A model generated the notes under the pieces. It had not been told where the DNA came from and made no database searches. It was given only the letters and a program-made list of their open reading frames with translations. The position numbers and the translations under genes were made by a program. Positions 34,732 through 46,947 of a stretch of DNA of 64,000 nucleotides are shown one piece after another (positions within the stretch are counted from its first letter, which is position 1; the number at the start of each line of letters is the position of its first letter). Source of the DNA: Lentinula raphanica. Lineage: Eukaryota; Basidiomycota; Agaricomycetes; Agaricales; Omphalotaceae. Location of the stretch: contig JANVFP010000029.1 of NCBI GenBank assembly GCA_027919835.1, positions 124,001-188,000 on the forward strand, in the 5' to 3' direction.

Positions 34732-35114
34732 CATCCGTATATCTCTCTTGCGTTCGATGGATTATCAACTTGTAGGTCTGTTCGTTCAATAATTGAATCT
34801 TTGGGATTTTGCGAACCGCTCCACGATGATCATTCGGTAAACTCCATGACTATAGTGCCAGTTGAGCGTGGCCCCATTGTCCGCACTTAGGCGAAAGGGC
34901 CATGTCTAAGTCAAACGACGTTTGTCCTAATGTGGCGATTGACCATTCTTTGTGGAAATGTGGTCATCCCATTGTGCTGTCCACTCTCAGCTATAAAAAG
35001 GCCTGGGGTAGGCTGTAATCTCTATCTTCCGAACTTTACATTCTTTTTTGCTAGCGCTAGCGCTATACTGCTCGAAAATCCACACACTCTTTCCCTTTTC
35101 TGATAACATCCAAT
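34732..35114. other. Spacer between hydratase copy 2 and gene B'
   Basis: 383 bp with a TATA box near the end and C/T-rich sequence just before the B' start. It shows no obvious similarity to the copy-1 spacer. No coding signal. Confidence 0.45.
34992..34998 (+). promoter_or_regulatory. TATA box upstream of gene B'
   Basis: TATAAAA inside CTATAAAAAGG, about 120 bp before the B' start codon. The position fits a core promoter, suggesting B' is (or recently was) transcribed. Confidence 0.5.
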
Positions 35115-35740
35115 ATGTTCAACTGTACGTGTTTTCTTATGACTGACTGTAGGTTTAAAACTGATCATATCGTTCAGTTGGCAAGTCCAAACTTCCCGCT
35201 AACTGGCCTCCCTTGCATCATAAATGCAACCGAAGCAAATGCGCCTTCCCTAACTACCCTCAACCCGCTCCCGGTACATACAAATGTCGTGGCTGCGAAA
35301 AAGGAACCTACACCGTGTCACTCGCACAAGCTAAAGAGGTCGACGCTCTCAACAGATAGATGTTCCAGGTTACTGGACGTTCTCTACCGCCGAATCGAAT
35401 GCAGGAAAAGGCTTGGGACCTGAACGAGGAGTTCCCTCCTTACACCCGAGGAGTCGAACCCAAAAAACCGAACCATCCGTCTCGTGCCAATGTGCATACG
35501 ACCACTCATGGAGTCGTTCGAGGTTACGCTCAGGCTCCGAGCTCTGGAATTCGCGATCCTCGTTCGGTCTATCCTCATGGCATCAATCCGAATGTCAGCC
35601 AGCAGATGTATTCGAGTTCTTCCTATACGCTTGCATCCACTCCTTCTCGCCAGGCCCCTCCGCATCCTCGTGGTCCGCATGTACCCGTTGAAAGGGTTGA
35701 ACGTAGACAAGCCAGGCCCTACCGTGTTATGAATCATTAG
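35115..35740 (+). pseudogene. Gene B' (copy 2 of cysteine-motif protein B) with in-frame TAG
   Basis: The first exon is 10 nt (35115-35124, ATGTTCAACT), then 35178-35740. The spliced N-terminus MFNFGKSKLPANWP plus CNRSKC and CRGC around APGTYKCRGCEKGTY matches gene B at 20611-21678, including the intron phase. The frame then meets TAG at 35357-35359 and continues open in the same frame for 126 more codons to 35740. Possible explanations are a recent nonsense change (CAG to TAG would do it), stop readthrough, a downstream start at 35360, or removal of a 30-nt in-frame intron (35339-35368) that would skip the stop. Beyond the Cys block the two copies share little. Confidence 0.6.
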
Positions 35741-35826
35741 TTTCACTCATTTTCATATCTCTCCTCGAATGTCGTGTAGCTATCAGTCTACGTATCTTAT
35801 CAGAGTTGAACTCGAGCATTTATTGA

Positions 35827-36879
35827 TCAAAACTGTGTGATCACGTCCCTTATTCCTTTCCACTCATGTCCCCGCCAGAAGTGGTTCGCACTTCCGGCTG
35901 CATCTTCTCCTTCTCCTTCCCTGTTGGTCGCAAAATTCCACCCAGTGCTTCCTGCGCCTGACTCAAAAACCCTGGACAACATGGACAAAACTTCCGAACG
36001 AGGACCGGGAATGGCTTCGACGTATGCAATTTCCTTGTCGTACCACTTGGCAATGTCCCTCAACGTTGCACGATCACCCTCGAGGCGAAAGATCTTGTCA
36101 GCAAGGGAATCGATTGAGAGAGTGGTGAGCACATGTGCTACAAAACCTGAAGAAAATAGACCACAGGTGCGATTTTAGGTTCATCACGAGGACGTCAGTG
36201 AAATCTTTTGACTTACCTCCGACGTCTTCCTCTAAAGTAAACGACACAGGACTTTGGCCTTTACCGATGATGTTGATCTTGCCATTTACTCTGACCCCAG
36301 TAATGCTGAGCAAAGAGTTGTTTATGAAGCAACCGGTCTGACGATTGAGCAGTATCCGTGGTAAACCCTACTATTCGATTCCGGTTCATATTGAAATTGC
36401 TCACGTAGAATCTGATAGATGGAAGACCTATTGTCCTAATGTACTCTGAACTCTACGATCAGCACGGTTCGCCTCAAGGATGAAAGGGACTCGCCTGCAA
36501 TTCGATCTTTCTCCTGAAAAGACGCATAATAGCTCGGTGCGCCATCTGTCGGAGAACCAAACTCTGAAGGAGCAAACAGCTTCACGCCCGCCTTCTTCGA
36601 TGCGTCCGCCATCTTCTTTTGAAGTTTTATGCCAGCGTACCCCACTGTCGACACTACTGTATCAATATTGTATGCAGTCAGAATCTTCGCGACAGCGTCG
36701 ACATCATTGTAGTCGACCACTTTCACGACTTTCACTTCTGGAGGGAATGTTTTGGATTCTGGATCACGGGAAAGGACGACGATTGTTGATGGAAGTGGAA
36801 CCTGGTCAAGGAAGGCCGATAGAATGAAGGAACCTATGAATCCAGAACCAATGATTGCGAAAGAGTTGAGCTTGGACAT
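35827..36879 (-). CDS. NmrA-like / isoflavone-reductase-like NAD(P)-binding protein
   Basis: Exons are 36495-36879, 36405-36445, 36217-36337 and 35827-36146 (288 aa). The Rossmann motif near the N-terminus is IIGSGFIGSFI (GxGxxG), followed by VDYNDVDAVAKIL and the family segment KLFAPSEFGSPTDG. The first intron begins GCGAGT (GC-AG); only this choice gives RIAEYIRTIGLPSIRFYTG. The C-terminal part keeps NIIGKGQSPVSFTLEEDVGGFVAHVL. By family it binds NAD(P)H and acts as a reductase or redox sensor; the substrate is unknown. It ends 86 bp from B' and starts 281 bp from the divergent dioxygenase gene. Confidence 0.88.
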
Positions 36880-37160
36880 AGTAGCGACAACGAAACGCTG
36901 TGAGTAGTCTATGCACTTATTTAGAAGAGTATTGACAGAACCCCACTCAGTGTGGACTAGGATACGTAGTATAATCATGTCACCTGGTATGTATATCCGA
37001 AGCGTTCGCAATTCGGGTGTTGGGTTGCGTTAGCTAGCGACATCTGATCATGCATGAAATCATTGGTGAGATTTCTGATACGCAAAAAGCACGAATACTG
37101 GAGGTGTTCTGGCTTATAAGTTCTCACTGATCTAGACGCTCCCAACTTCTCTTGTTCTCA

Positions 37161-38877
37161 ATGGCACCTGTCGCTACAAACACCGAAACTGCTGCAGTCA
37201 ACAAAACCCAGTCTCTCAAGGAGAGTAATGCCAAAATGTTCAATCCGTTCTACTCTCCGGCAATAGCAGACGATGGCGATGAGACCTACGTTCACGCTCA
37301 ATACAAGGTTAGTGATAGTAGAAATTCCGTAGTGACAGGCATTGAACCTGGAACCCCCTTTCAGCCGTTCTTTCCCGACTTGTCCTGGCCTCCTCTAGAA
37401 GAGGTTGAAGTCACTGAGCGTGGTCTGCTGGCCGATCCAGAGAAGAAGAGCCTCCTAACCGCTGCCAAGAAAGTCAAACACTATACGCCCACCATTGGCA
37501 CAGAACTGTCTGGGATCGATCTTCGCCAACTTTCCGACTCTCAGAAGGATGAATTGTAAGCAAGCAATCCTGAATCCTGTGGATCGTATTGTATTTGCTG
37601 AACTTATATCATCTGTAGAGCTTTGCTCGTCGCCGAACGAGGAGTGGTTTGTCAGTAACGTGCAAGGTTTTGATCATGGGAAATCTCTAACTCGCATGTA
37701 ATATCCAGTCTTTCGGGATCAAGAAATCAACATACATGAGCAGCTCGATCTAGCCCGTCATTTTGGACCCCTTCATAAGCATGCAACTACACCTATCCCG
37801 AAAGCTGGGATAGAAGAAGTCCATGGTGAGGCCCGATGGAAGTCAAGTTTAGAGCCTCCTTCGTACTGATGACTTTCTAAGTCGTCTACAACGATCATTC
37901 GCGGCGACCCGATCCCGCTTCATTCTCAAAACTTGAACTCTGGCACTCTGATGTGAGTCCATTCTGTTCCAAGATCGTCCACGATGAGCTGGATCCTTGT
38001 GTCTGCTTAGGTGACATATGAGATTCAGCCACCGAGTGTGACTTCCCTTAAGGTGATCACTGGTCCTGAATACGGTTTGTGGCGTACACTTGAAGTAAGA
38101 ACTTACGTTGACCAAAATTACCAGGTGGTGATACTTTGTGGGCTTCAGGGTATGTCCATTCACCTTCCAGTCGAGTTGTCATTGAGAAGAGCTCTATAGT
38201 TACGCGCTTTACTCTGGACTGAGCCCTGGATTCCAAAAGTATCTGGAAGGATTGAAAGCCGTACACAGTGCTGTTGCTCAAGCTGAAGGTGCCCGAGCTG
38301 CTGGACTGCCCGTACGAAGACAAGAGATTGAGACTGTTCACCCTGTTGTTCGTGTGCACCCGGCTACTGGCTGGAAGAGTGTCTACGTGAACCCAGGCAT
38401 GTTTGCAGTATATTTCGTGTGATCGTATCCTGATTTATTCGTACCCCAGGATTTACACGTCGCATTGTCGGCGTCCCAAAGGCGGAATCGGATGCCATCT
38501 TGAACTTCTTGTTCCACCAGATTGCTGAGAATGTTGACAGCCAAGTTCGTTTCCAGTGGGAACCTAATTCGATTGCGTTCTGGGATAACAGGGTGAGTTC
38601 CATCAAATTCCGCATGAACGTTGAAGTAATTGTCGGATCTACCTTATAATACCTGCAGGTTGTCATGCACTCTGCTACCTTTGATTTTTGGCCTGCAACT
38701 AGACACGCTCTGCGAGCTACCCCGCATGGGGAAAAGCCTATCTCTGTGGAGGATTATGAAGAGCAAACCGGGAAAATTGCGAAAGATAGACAACTGGAAG
38801 TATGGAAAAAGCAGGGATTGGAGAGCCAACTTAACGGGAAGAAGTATAACTCAAAAGCGAGAGGCTACAACGATTGA
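37161..38877 (+). CDS. TauD/TfdA-type alpha-ketoglutarate-dependent dioxygenase
   Basis: Exons are 37161-37555, 37619-37650, 37709-37825, 37882-37952, 38011-38074, 38125-38149, 38200-38396, 38450-38592 and 38659-38877 (420 aa). Fe(II) ligands are His and Asp in LWHSDVTYE and the distal His in NRVVMHSATFDF; the 2-oxoglutarate-binding Arg is in ATRHALRAT. RGVVFFRDQEI and GGDTLWASGYALY are also typical. Exon 6 is only 25 nt, and the intron after exon 7 begins GCATGT (GC-AG). By family it hydroxylates sulfonates (taurine-like) or related small molecules, as yeast Jlp1 does; the exact substrate is not determined. The divergent NmrA-like gene lies 281 bp upstream. Confidence 0.93.
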
Positions 38878-39272
38878 GGTCCTGATTACTGGGTCTTGAT
38901 AGGCTTCATGTTCATCTTTCCGTCACTGTCGCTGTTCAGTTGAATCCGCCCTTTTAATCAGATACCATCGATGTAAATGTATGGATTGTTTCTCTATGTA
39001 ATCTTCTGACTTACGCATCGGGCGAGATACAAACCTTTCCCGCGAACGCTGGTGTGATTATGTATATATAGCGCAAATTTTGACTACTAAATGAAATGCA
39101 CAGATTGTGACTTGGTAAGAGATTCAGCTTAAGGTCTTGGTCACCAGAAAAATATTGTAAGCATAACAGTAACTACAGGGAAAGCGATAAGAACTGGTAT
39201 AACAAAAGCCGCAGAAAGCCGTCATACTTGATATAGCATGTAGAAAGATGCAGAGAAATTTCCATTGTCAAA
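38878..39272. other. Convergent 3' intergenic region
   Basis: 395 bp, AT-rich, between the dioxygenase and GATA-factor ends. No gene or structured RNA recognised. Confidence 0.45.
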
Positions 39273-41941
39273 TTATCCTGAGCGAGGCGAGAGCTGATTG
39301 ACGGTTCGCATGAATGATTGGCCTTGAAATTGGTCAGATGCTGTGAATGTTCTCGAACCATTCGTTGCAGCCCATGGCGGGGGTGGCGGATGCATCGCCC
39401 CAGAGCCTGTTGGAGGTGGAAGGACCGTCTGGTGATGCGCTGGAAGCCGACTAGTGTCTGAAGGTGCGGTGGGAGAACTCTGGGTGTCAACGGGCGACAG
39501 AGTGGTCATAATCTGGAACGACCCTTGGTGATGTTGCGGAGTAGAACTCGGTGCAGTGTTCTCATCTGCCTTGGCATTTCTTTCCGCTTCGGCTGCTTTC
39601 GTGGAAGCTTTCAAAGTATCCAAGTCAATCTTGGGAGGTGGTTCGCCGTTTTGTTGTTTAGATTGTTTTCGCATGAGCTTTGCGTAATCTGTGTACATTA
39701 CGACGATCGGTCAGATAAGGGATATGGAAGCACAGATTCGAGCGAACTTACGCAGACCGCATGCATTACATAGCGTTCTTGCCCCGTCAGGCCCTCGCCT
39801 CCATTCCGGCGTCTCTCTGATATTACAGGAATGGCATTTGCCCGGAGGTGTTGCCCGCTGGCCAGACCAAACATTGCAAACATGGATCAGCATATCGAAA
39901 GTTCAATGACATAGAGATATGGCTCACACTTCTCTTCCGATACTTGCTCTTGACTTGTCCGGAAGATGCAGAGGCCCCGGCAGCAGTAGTGGCCCGCTTC
40001 GACCGAATGAGCTCCATATCTTGTTCGGCGGTACTTTGTCCTGAGGTGTTTGGCGCCGGAGGTGGCTGGTCAAAAGTTAGCACCAGCCTCATTTCAAGGG
40101 TAATCAGATGATGATATATACCTCTGGGAACATTGTTGTCGTATCCTCATTAGAGGCTTGTCCATCTTGAGCCATGTCTTCCCAGGGGCGTTTAGGCGGA
40201 CGATGGTCATCGGGACTACTAGACACAGCACTCGTCATAGCCTCATTTTTAGAACTCTCCTCTGATCCGTCCATTTGGCGGAGAATCTCTAAGAGGCGTA
40301 CCACATCATTGGCGCGGCGTGCCATTTCAGCAACCTCAGTCTGGGAGGGCTGAACATGGGGGAGAGCACTGCTCAGCGACGCTGACAAAAATAATTGATG
40401 AGAAGCACGGAATTAGAGTTGACTGAACTCACAATAACGACTTGCGAAATCATATAGGATAGAACACAATTTCACTATCTGTAACGACAATGAATATTGA
40501 GAAGCGGCAGGGAAACACGCTGGATTCATACCTCAGACATGGTATCTTCACGAGCAGAAGGCTTTGTCGGGTTTGCAGAATAAGGGGTTCTGATTTCGAC
40601 TTCGGGAGCGGCAACAATTGGTGTGGTTACAACCGAAGGCATAGCACGGGCAAGTGAATGCTGAGATGTAGATGATTGAGCATTGACCGGTTGTGAATAT
40701 ATCGCATGTTGGGGATGGTGCTGAGATTGTGACGGCGTCTGATGTGTCGGCATACTTGGAGGGGGTGGCGGCGGTGGATGGGAGTACTGGGTATGTTGTA
40801 GCGTAAGTGACGCAGGTGCTGCCGTAGATGATGGAGGCAGAGTATGTTGTACCGCATGATGCTGAACATGATGTAAGGGCTGAGGCTGATGGGGCTGGGA
40901 TTGTTGAGAATGATGGTGCGGTTCCCAGTGATGTTCCTGAGAGCCTGAAGGAGAAGGAGAAGGGTATGGAACATTGTGATGAGCCTGCGGATGAGCCAAA
41001 GCTGGTAGAGATGACGAAGGAGCTTGGATTTGTGGCACTTGAGTGTGGGTGTGCTGTGTGTGCTGTGGTGGAGCGGGATGATACGGTGCATGGGACGGAT
41101 GTGGAGCAGCATGTTGGGGACTAGACCGAGTCATATAAGGCGGGGGTTGCTGATAAGTGTACCCTGGATGAGTAGGTGGAGGTGGAGGAGGGACACTGGA
41201 ATGATGCTGCATCTGGGATGGTTGAATTGGTGTAGGAGGCATAGAAGGCGGTGCCGCTGAAACTGGGCTCAGTTGATGATAAGAGTTTGGAGGAGGCATC
41301 TGATAAGACTGATACTGAGGAGGGTAAGTAACCTGTGCACTGCCTTTGAGTTTTTTTCCGGTTGAGAAAAGAAAAATAATTCGTACGTGGCTTGGACGAG
41401 ATTCTCGTGGCGGACCACCTATGGGCGTCAAGCTAGACGTCCTAGGTCTTTTGTTCTGCATCTGCAGATGGTCGTCACCGCGTACGACTGAACTTGTGCT
41501 AACAGAGCCGGCTAGAGGCGTCATCTGAGCCGACAATGGCATGCCAGGTGTAAGATATCCACCAGTATCGTGTCTGGGGGAATATTCGACAGATTTGGCG
41601 GAAGACGGATCATGTCCAGCAGATAATGGAGGTGTATGTTGCTGTTGTAGGTGATGCGTGGTAATTGGAGGCGGCACTGACGGTACAGGATGCGATCGTA
41701 ACCAAGGCTGAGAGTGTATCCGTGAACGTTCTTGATTAGACGACACTATAAACTCTGATGGTGGTGGCGGTTGAGGAATGGTTGCGACAGTCTGCAAAAC
41801 CTCTTGTCGCGGTCTTTCGTACTTAAAGGCAAGATCTTTTATGGACGGTAGACGCAATTCATCGTTCGATGGACCACTAGGTGGTGGTGGAAGAGGTATC
41901 GAGTACTGATGTTGGCGTTGAGCTGCATGGTGAGCAGCCAT
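39273..41941 (-). CDS. GATA zinc-finger transcription factor of the NsdD/SUB-1 type
   Basis: Exons are 41387-41941, 40532-41332, 40433-40478, 40122-40381, 39928-40065, 39752-39857 and 39273-39688 (773 aa). A single GATA finger near 580-640 has C-x2-C-x18-C-x2-C spacing ([23 protein letters not shown], then GLHYAKLMRK), assembled across the 39689-39751 intron. [26 protein letters not shown] is the form found in NsdD of Aspergillus and SUB-1 of Neurospora, regulators of sexual development and light response. A long N-terminal half is Pro/His/Gln-rich low complexity. A helical block follows ([20 protein letters not shown]), then basic [15 protein letters not shown] just before the finger. A role in fruiting is inferred from relatives. 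The first intron (54 nt) keeps frame either way. Confidence 0.92.
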
Positions 41942-44900
41942 AGCCGTACGGTGACGCGGGTGAAATGTTCGAAAGCAAGTTGTACCAATTCAGGCTTATA
42001 ATTGAATCTAGAAAAAAGCCGATGTTAGCGGATCTACAGATATATCTTCACATGGAGCACACACGGCTTGATGAGATTGAGTGGTTTTAGTCTGAATTTG
42101 TTGGATGTTCTTACACGTATGCAGAAATCTATGAAAGATAGAATGTCCAGACAGGTCGCGGTATGTCGTGGTGGTGGTAGAAGAGAGAGAAACTTGGAAG
42201 AAAGCGCTGTTGACGCCGGGTTGGTGGCAGAATAACGTTAGCAGGATCTCGTTGTACGGAGTTTAAAAATTAAAATGAGATTTCTTTTTATTTTATATAT
42301 TCTTTCCTATATAATCATAATTTCGGCAAAATTTCACTTCGAAATCATCAACATGACCCACTGCTCTCTCAGCCTCCCTATGTACACCTTTTCAGGCTTC
42401 AACTTGCTCCGCTAGCCCTCTCCCACTTATCTATCATGAGGATAAACTTCGATGATGCACAACAAGGGATGCTTTTTTTGTGCCAGGGCCCAGCACCGTC
42501 CGTATTCCAAAGACCAGGATCTAATTTACAATCGGCAGAAATCGGCGATCCAGTTGTTGATGAGATCGATTGTGCTTTCATTACGTAAAGAATGGCCTTC
42601 GTCACGGGGAATTTCTCTCGGCTATCGCCAGCCAAAAAATCGGATCCGAAACATGAGATGTTTTCCTTTCCTTTCGTATTTCGCGCACTGCTGACAGCTT
42701 CTCAGAACCCCCTTCACTTGAGTCTCAATAAGACTATACCTCTTAGGCTGCTCCTGGTGCTCCTTGTAGCATTGATCATATCTCGGTCGGGCCTTTTTCA
42801 TCCGCAGACAATGTCGTAAAAGTACCTGAATCTGGAAGGATAATTTCAGAAATCACAATCTTGCACTTACCCTGAGCGCTCCCACACCATCCCCATTGGG
42901 GTTCTCCATATGACGAAGTGCGAGCCAGAAAGCTGGGTCAGAGATAGGCTACTCACACGGGTCCAGATTCAGCAGTTTTTGTTTCATCTCAACAAAACAC
43001 GATAACATCAAAATGCCCAAGGATTCGGCACTAATCTCAGCCCTTCTCAGCCATTTACGGCGTCTGCAGGTTCTTCAGGTTTTCTCACCTTGAGTCAGCC
43101 CAAGTAAGTAGGATGAAGTCGGCATTATAGCCCTCTGGGTGTACCGGTCAACTCAAGCACTGCATTGAACACACACATCAAATCCAGCCGGACCCTCATG
43201 CTCCCTCATGCCCAACTGTGATGTTATTGTTCTTTCTGCTAGACCCGATTTGTGAAAGATTACTGACAATCCGGGAATTCCGGATGGCACCAACTTTACA
43301 GGTCGGGAGTCTCTGGGGGTTTTCAGGAGACAGACAAACGTTGACGAAATTCTGGCCTGTAGAGGCGCAGAATACAGTGCATCCCGGTTGAATCATGCCT
43401 TGACATTGACACCGGTCAACACTCCAGCAATTATATGCTCCTGATTTATCGGCCAAAGGTAATCTGCAATGGGAGGGAATCTTGTACTTGATAGGGAAAA
43501 GAATACTAAAGTTCTGCCCACCGTATCTACAACAATTCGTATCAGTGTTGGTCCCATTCAGGCAACTGTCTATCTCTTTCCGCCGCTCCCTCAGTTGTGG
43601 CTCACCCGATAAATCCCATCCTACATCATCATTTCTTTCACCAAATGGTACCACTGTATGCCCCCCACAGTCAAATTTCACCCGTATAACGTACAAGACT
43701 CAGGAAATAAACCTTCGACCGGACTCGAGGCGCTACTGTTGACGGCTGGCGTAGGTATTAATGCGCTGAGACTGACATCGATTGTAACCTTTCTTGCTAC
43801 GAGAAGGGTGTCGATGAGAGCAACACCCTGCAACACCATTCTGGCGGAATCTGTGGGATTGTCACCGCCGATGGCTAAGGTTCACCGTCTATTTTCACCT
43901 GTTGTTCTCAGACATGAGCCTGTGGTTCTGTTCACCATCGTGTCTCTAGGTTCTCTTGGAAGAACTGGTAATGCCTGAAATTTAGTAAGATACACCTAGA
44001 CTTGGATAACTCAATCTTGATTTTCGAAAGGGTTCATGATCACATAAAGTCACCGACTGGCAGTCGGTAGCTCGGATGTCGACATATTTTCAAGCAGGTT
44101 CAAGGTGGGTAGGATGCCAGCCTCCAAGAAATAACAATTAACGCGAGTATCGACTCAGAGGAGCCTCGAGCACCACTTGAAGGGAACGCCATAATAGTGG
44201 GACCCAACCCAAATCATGGAGCCTCAACGTGCCATACATTTTGAGCAGCATTTGCTGTCCCACGACAGAGCTTGGATGACGTTTGAGGACGAACCTAAAA
44301 GCAGATGTCCGTGAAGGTTACAAGGTGAAGGAAGATGAAAGATAAACCGCCTACATCGGAACCTCAAGAGAACCGTAATAATGTGGCTTGAAGGGTCAGA
44401 GATTGTACAAACGTTGATCCCCGCGACCGTGCTGAACTTAGTAGCTTGATGCATGGTGCTTGAATACTTGATATGTGGAAGAGTAAGCCAATCACAATGA
44501 GAGAGGATACAGCGAGCATGACAGTAAGTTTAACCTTGAATATTCGAATTACTCAGGCTATGTACGACACTAAAGTTCTCGAGGCCGCACAACGTTCATG
44601 ATCAGCTTCAAACCATCTTCATTAAACGTGGGTACTGTACGATGATAATTATACGATTGAATCATACTCCTGACTTATTCTATCTAATACTTACTACTTG
44701 ATTCCTTCCAACCTATACAATGCGCCGGCCAGCTGCGCAAATATATTCGAGTTGAGAACACCTTCTCCAATCTGTACCGGATATTCTAACTGGACATCGA
44801 AATTACTATACTGTCAGCCGGCCCAGCTGCCACCAGCATTATCCTGATTGGAGCAATGTTAGATAGAACATGCGTACAGCTTCCTTGACCCACGCACCAG

Positions 44901-46947
44901 AAAAACCTGCTACTATTCCCGCTACCCTCAGCAAAACAAACGGTGGGTCTTTCTGAATACAGTATCTGGCACCGGTTCAGTCTACCGAGATGCTAAGGCC
45001 TCTTTCACCACATTTGTCTTGCCCTCTTTGTACGTATTGGCCTGTATTGGCCTATTGAAAAGAAACTGCACACGCGTTCTAAGTCCACAGGTAACATCCC
45101 GTTAATTCCCTTATTGGAGCTGGTATACGATGAGGGTCAGAACGTCTAGGTCATCTGCCCTGCTGCTACTCTAAAAATTCGGACGTAGTGGAATATTCCG
45201 GTGTGCCTATCGTGGATCCCACCAAAATCTGATTTCCAGTAGGGTTCGAAACATCATGCCATTGGCACGACTCAGAAAATAGCACCCGACTGCCCTGCCA
45301 GTCAACGAATTGGCTTTCGTTCAAGCGTGAAATTGTCGAATTTGAGAACAATCACTTCACCAAGACCTCGAACTGCTTGAGCTGTGGTACAGAGAGTTCG
45401 CGCTCTACCCGGGAACCTTTGTCAGTTTGTGTTGGTGTTCCTCGATCTTGCTTTCATGCGTATCTCATCAGCACAGCTGAAATCGGGACGCCCCGAAAAT
45501 CGCATTGAAACCACCTTCGCGGGAGAAGCTTCATTTATTAGTTGCACATGGTGCCACGTAGATGAGACCGGATGATAGTAGATGATAACTCTCACAATGG
45601 TAGCAGACGGGTTTTCTTGTCGATCGCGGATGTTTACTGAATTCAAATTCATAGGAGCTTAGTTATCAAGATAAATCCGGCCGCAACCCCAATTTTAGAT
45701 CCACCGATGTACACACAATCGAGCCTAGGGTATCAACTCATCGGGATCCTGAACAAAAAACACCGATGTATGTAGTTGTATCAAACAGCCTTCAGCCCTC
45801 CTCAGTCAGAGTCAGCTTCGATTGTCAAAAGTTGTCAAAGCACAGCTTTTAATAGGAATTCATCGCGAACGTTCGCGGGAGAAGTTTCATCTGAGATGCA
45901 TCTTCAAAGCTTCAAGCTTCAAGCCCGTTCATTTTGGGTTGGAAAAATCGTAAAGGAAGGTCAGCGAGCAGTAAAAATACTAGCCGGCACTTATCATCGT
46001 TCGCAGCAACGTTGAGGCTTCTGTGAAAAGAACGGAGACATGATACTAATAGTCGACGATCTCATAGATCAAGCTGTGACAGAGCTTGGTGCCACTACAT
46101 ACGAGAGCTGGAAAATTAATACTCATCGACATCCTCCACTTCGACAATCAGTTGTCTGACCTCAGCGTTCAGCACTCACGATACAAGTTACCCACCACAG
46201 TGGCAGACTGTGATATACATTGCGAATGATTGAGCTGGTACGGCTTAGTCTCCAGATAGCAAGAGGGAGAAACATATATTGCTCGACATTCCCAGAAATT
46301 CAGTTCTATAATTTGGCTTGTCCATATCGAGCTCTTTTGATTGCTATATACCATATCAGACTTGCCTTGGCACCTTGCGCAATTCCCATTGCCTCGTGTA
46401 ATTCGAGTTTGTGCGCGCGCAGTCTCTCATTTGTGTGCTGCATTTTGAGGGTGTTGGGGTGATCTGTAGCACTACGAGTGATAACCCCAGCAAAACAACA
46501 TGAGTTGATGTTATCTTGGGCTTGATGGAGGAATGTTGCCATACCGAAGTCGGTTCCTACACAGGAATGTCGTATTGTATGATACGGCCTGCTTTTCGGC
46601 GCCGTTCTCATCCTGGATAACAAGGGACAATCATGGGGTATGCATTGAGATATCACAAGCATACTTTACACTTTGCCTATTGTTATCGAGAGACTGCGAA
46701 CTTGAAGGGGAACCTTTCTGGACCCGTGAACGTATTAGATGAATATCTATTCTTCCAAGGGTGCAATGCCCCAGGCCCCCAGCAATCAAGCTGGAGTCGT
46801 CTTGGAGCGTCTTGGAGCAGAACCTGCAAGCCTCATGGTTGCAAGTGCCCCACTGGCAGCTGAGTGAGCATATTTTATCCACGAGAGAGAATTTCTAGAA
46901 AATCGTACTTGGTAACTGAATCATGGTTATTGAAGCATAACACGCTT
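41942..46947. other. Gene-poor 5 kb region
   Basis: After the GATA-factor upstream region (AT-rich at 42240-42330) I find only one recognisable coding fragment, an alpha/beta-hydrolase tail listed separately. Minus-strand frames at 43196-43696 and 46306-46882 read partly protein-like but yield no family and no clean splice chain. Local repeats are seen: GTCTTGGAGC twice near 46798-46820, CTTCAAG units near 45903-45925, and a TTCGCGGGAGAAG(C/T)TTCAT direct repeat near 45518 and 45878. This looks like decayed genes or old mobile sequence. No tRNA was found. Confidence 0.45.
42526..42621 (-). pseudogene. Terminal exon of an alpha/beta-hydrolase-like gene
   Basis: After a plausible acceptor (gatag) the minus strand encodes PREIPRDEGHSLRNESTID then LINNWIADFCRL and a stop. 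DEGHSLRN is the catalytic-His region and end of S9-peptidase-like alpha/beta hydrolases. I could not find upstream exons with the nucleophile elbow: the sequence to about 43200 has only scattered similarity, for instance a TSSYG segment near 42920. This suggests a degraded gene, though unusual splicing could hide a whole one. Confidence 0.35.

Noticed and set aside
42240..42330. AT-rich tract as a possible replication origin
   Set aside because: AT-richness alone is not evidence; basidiomycete origins have no consensus I can apply.
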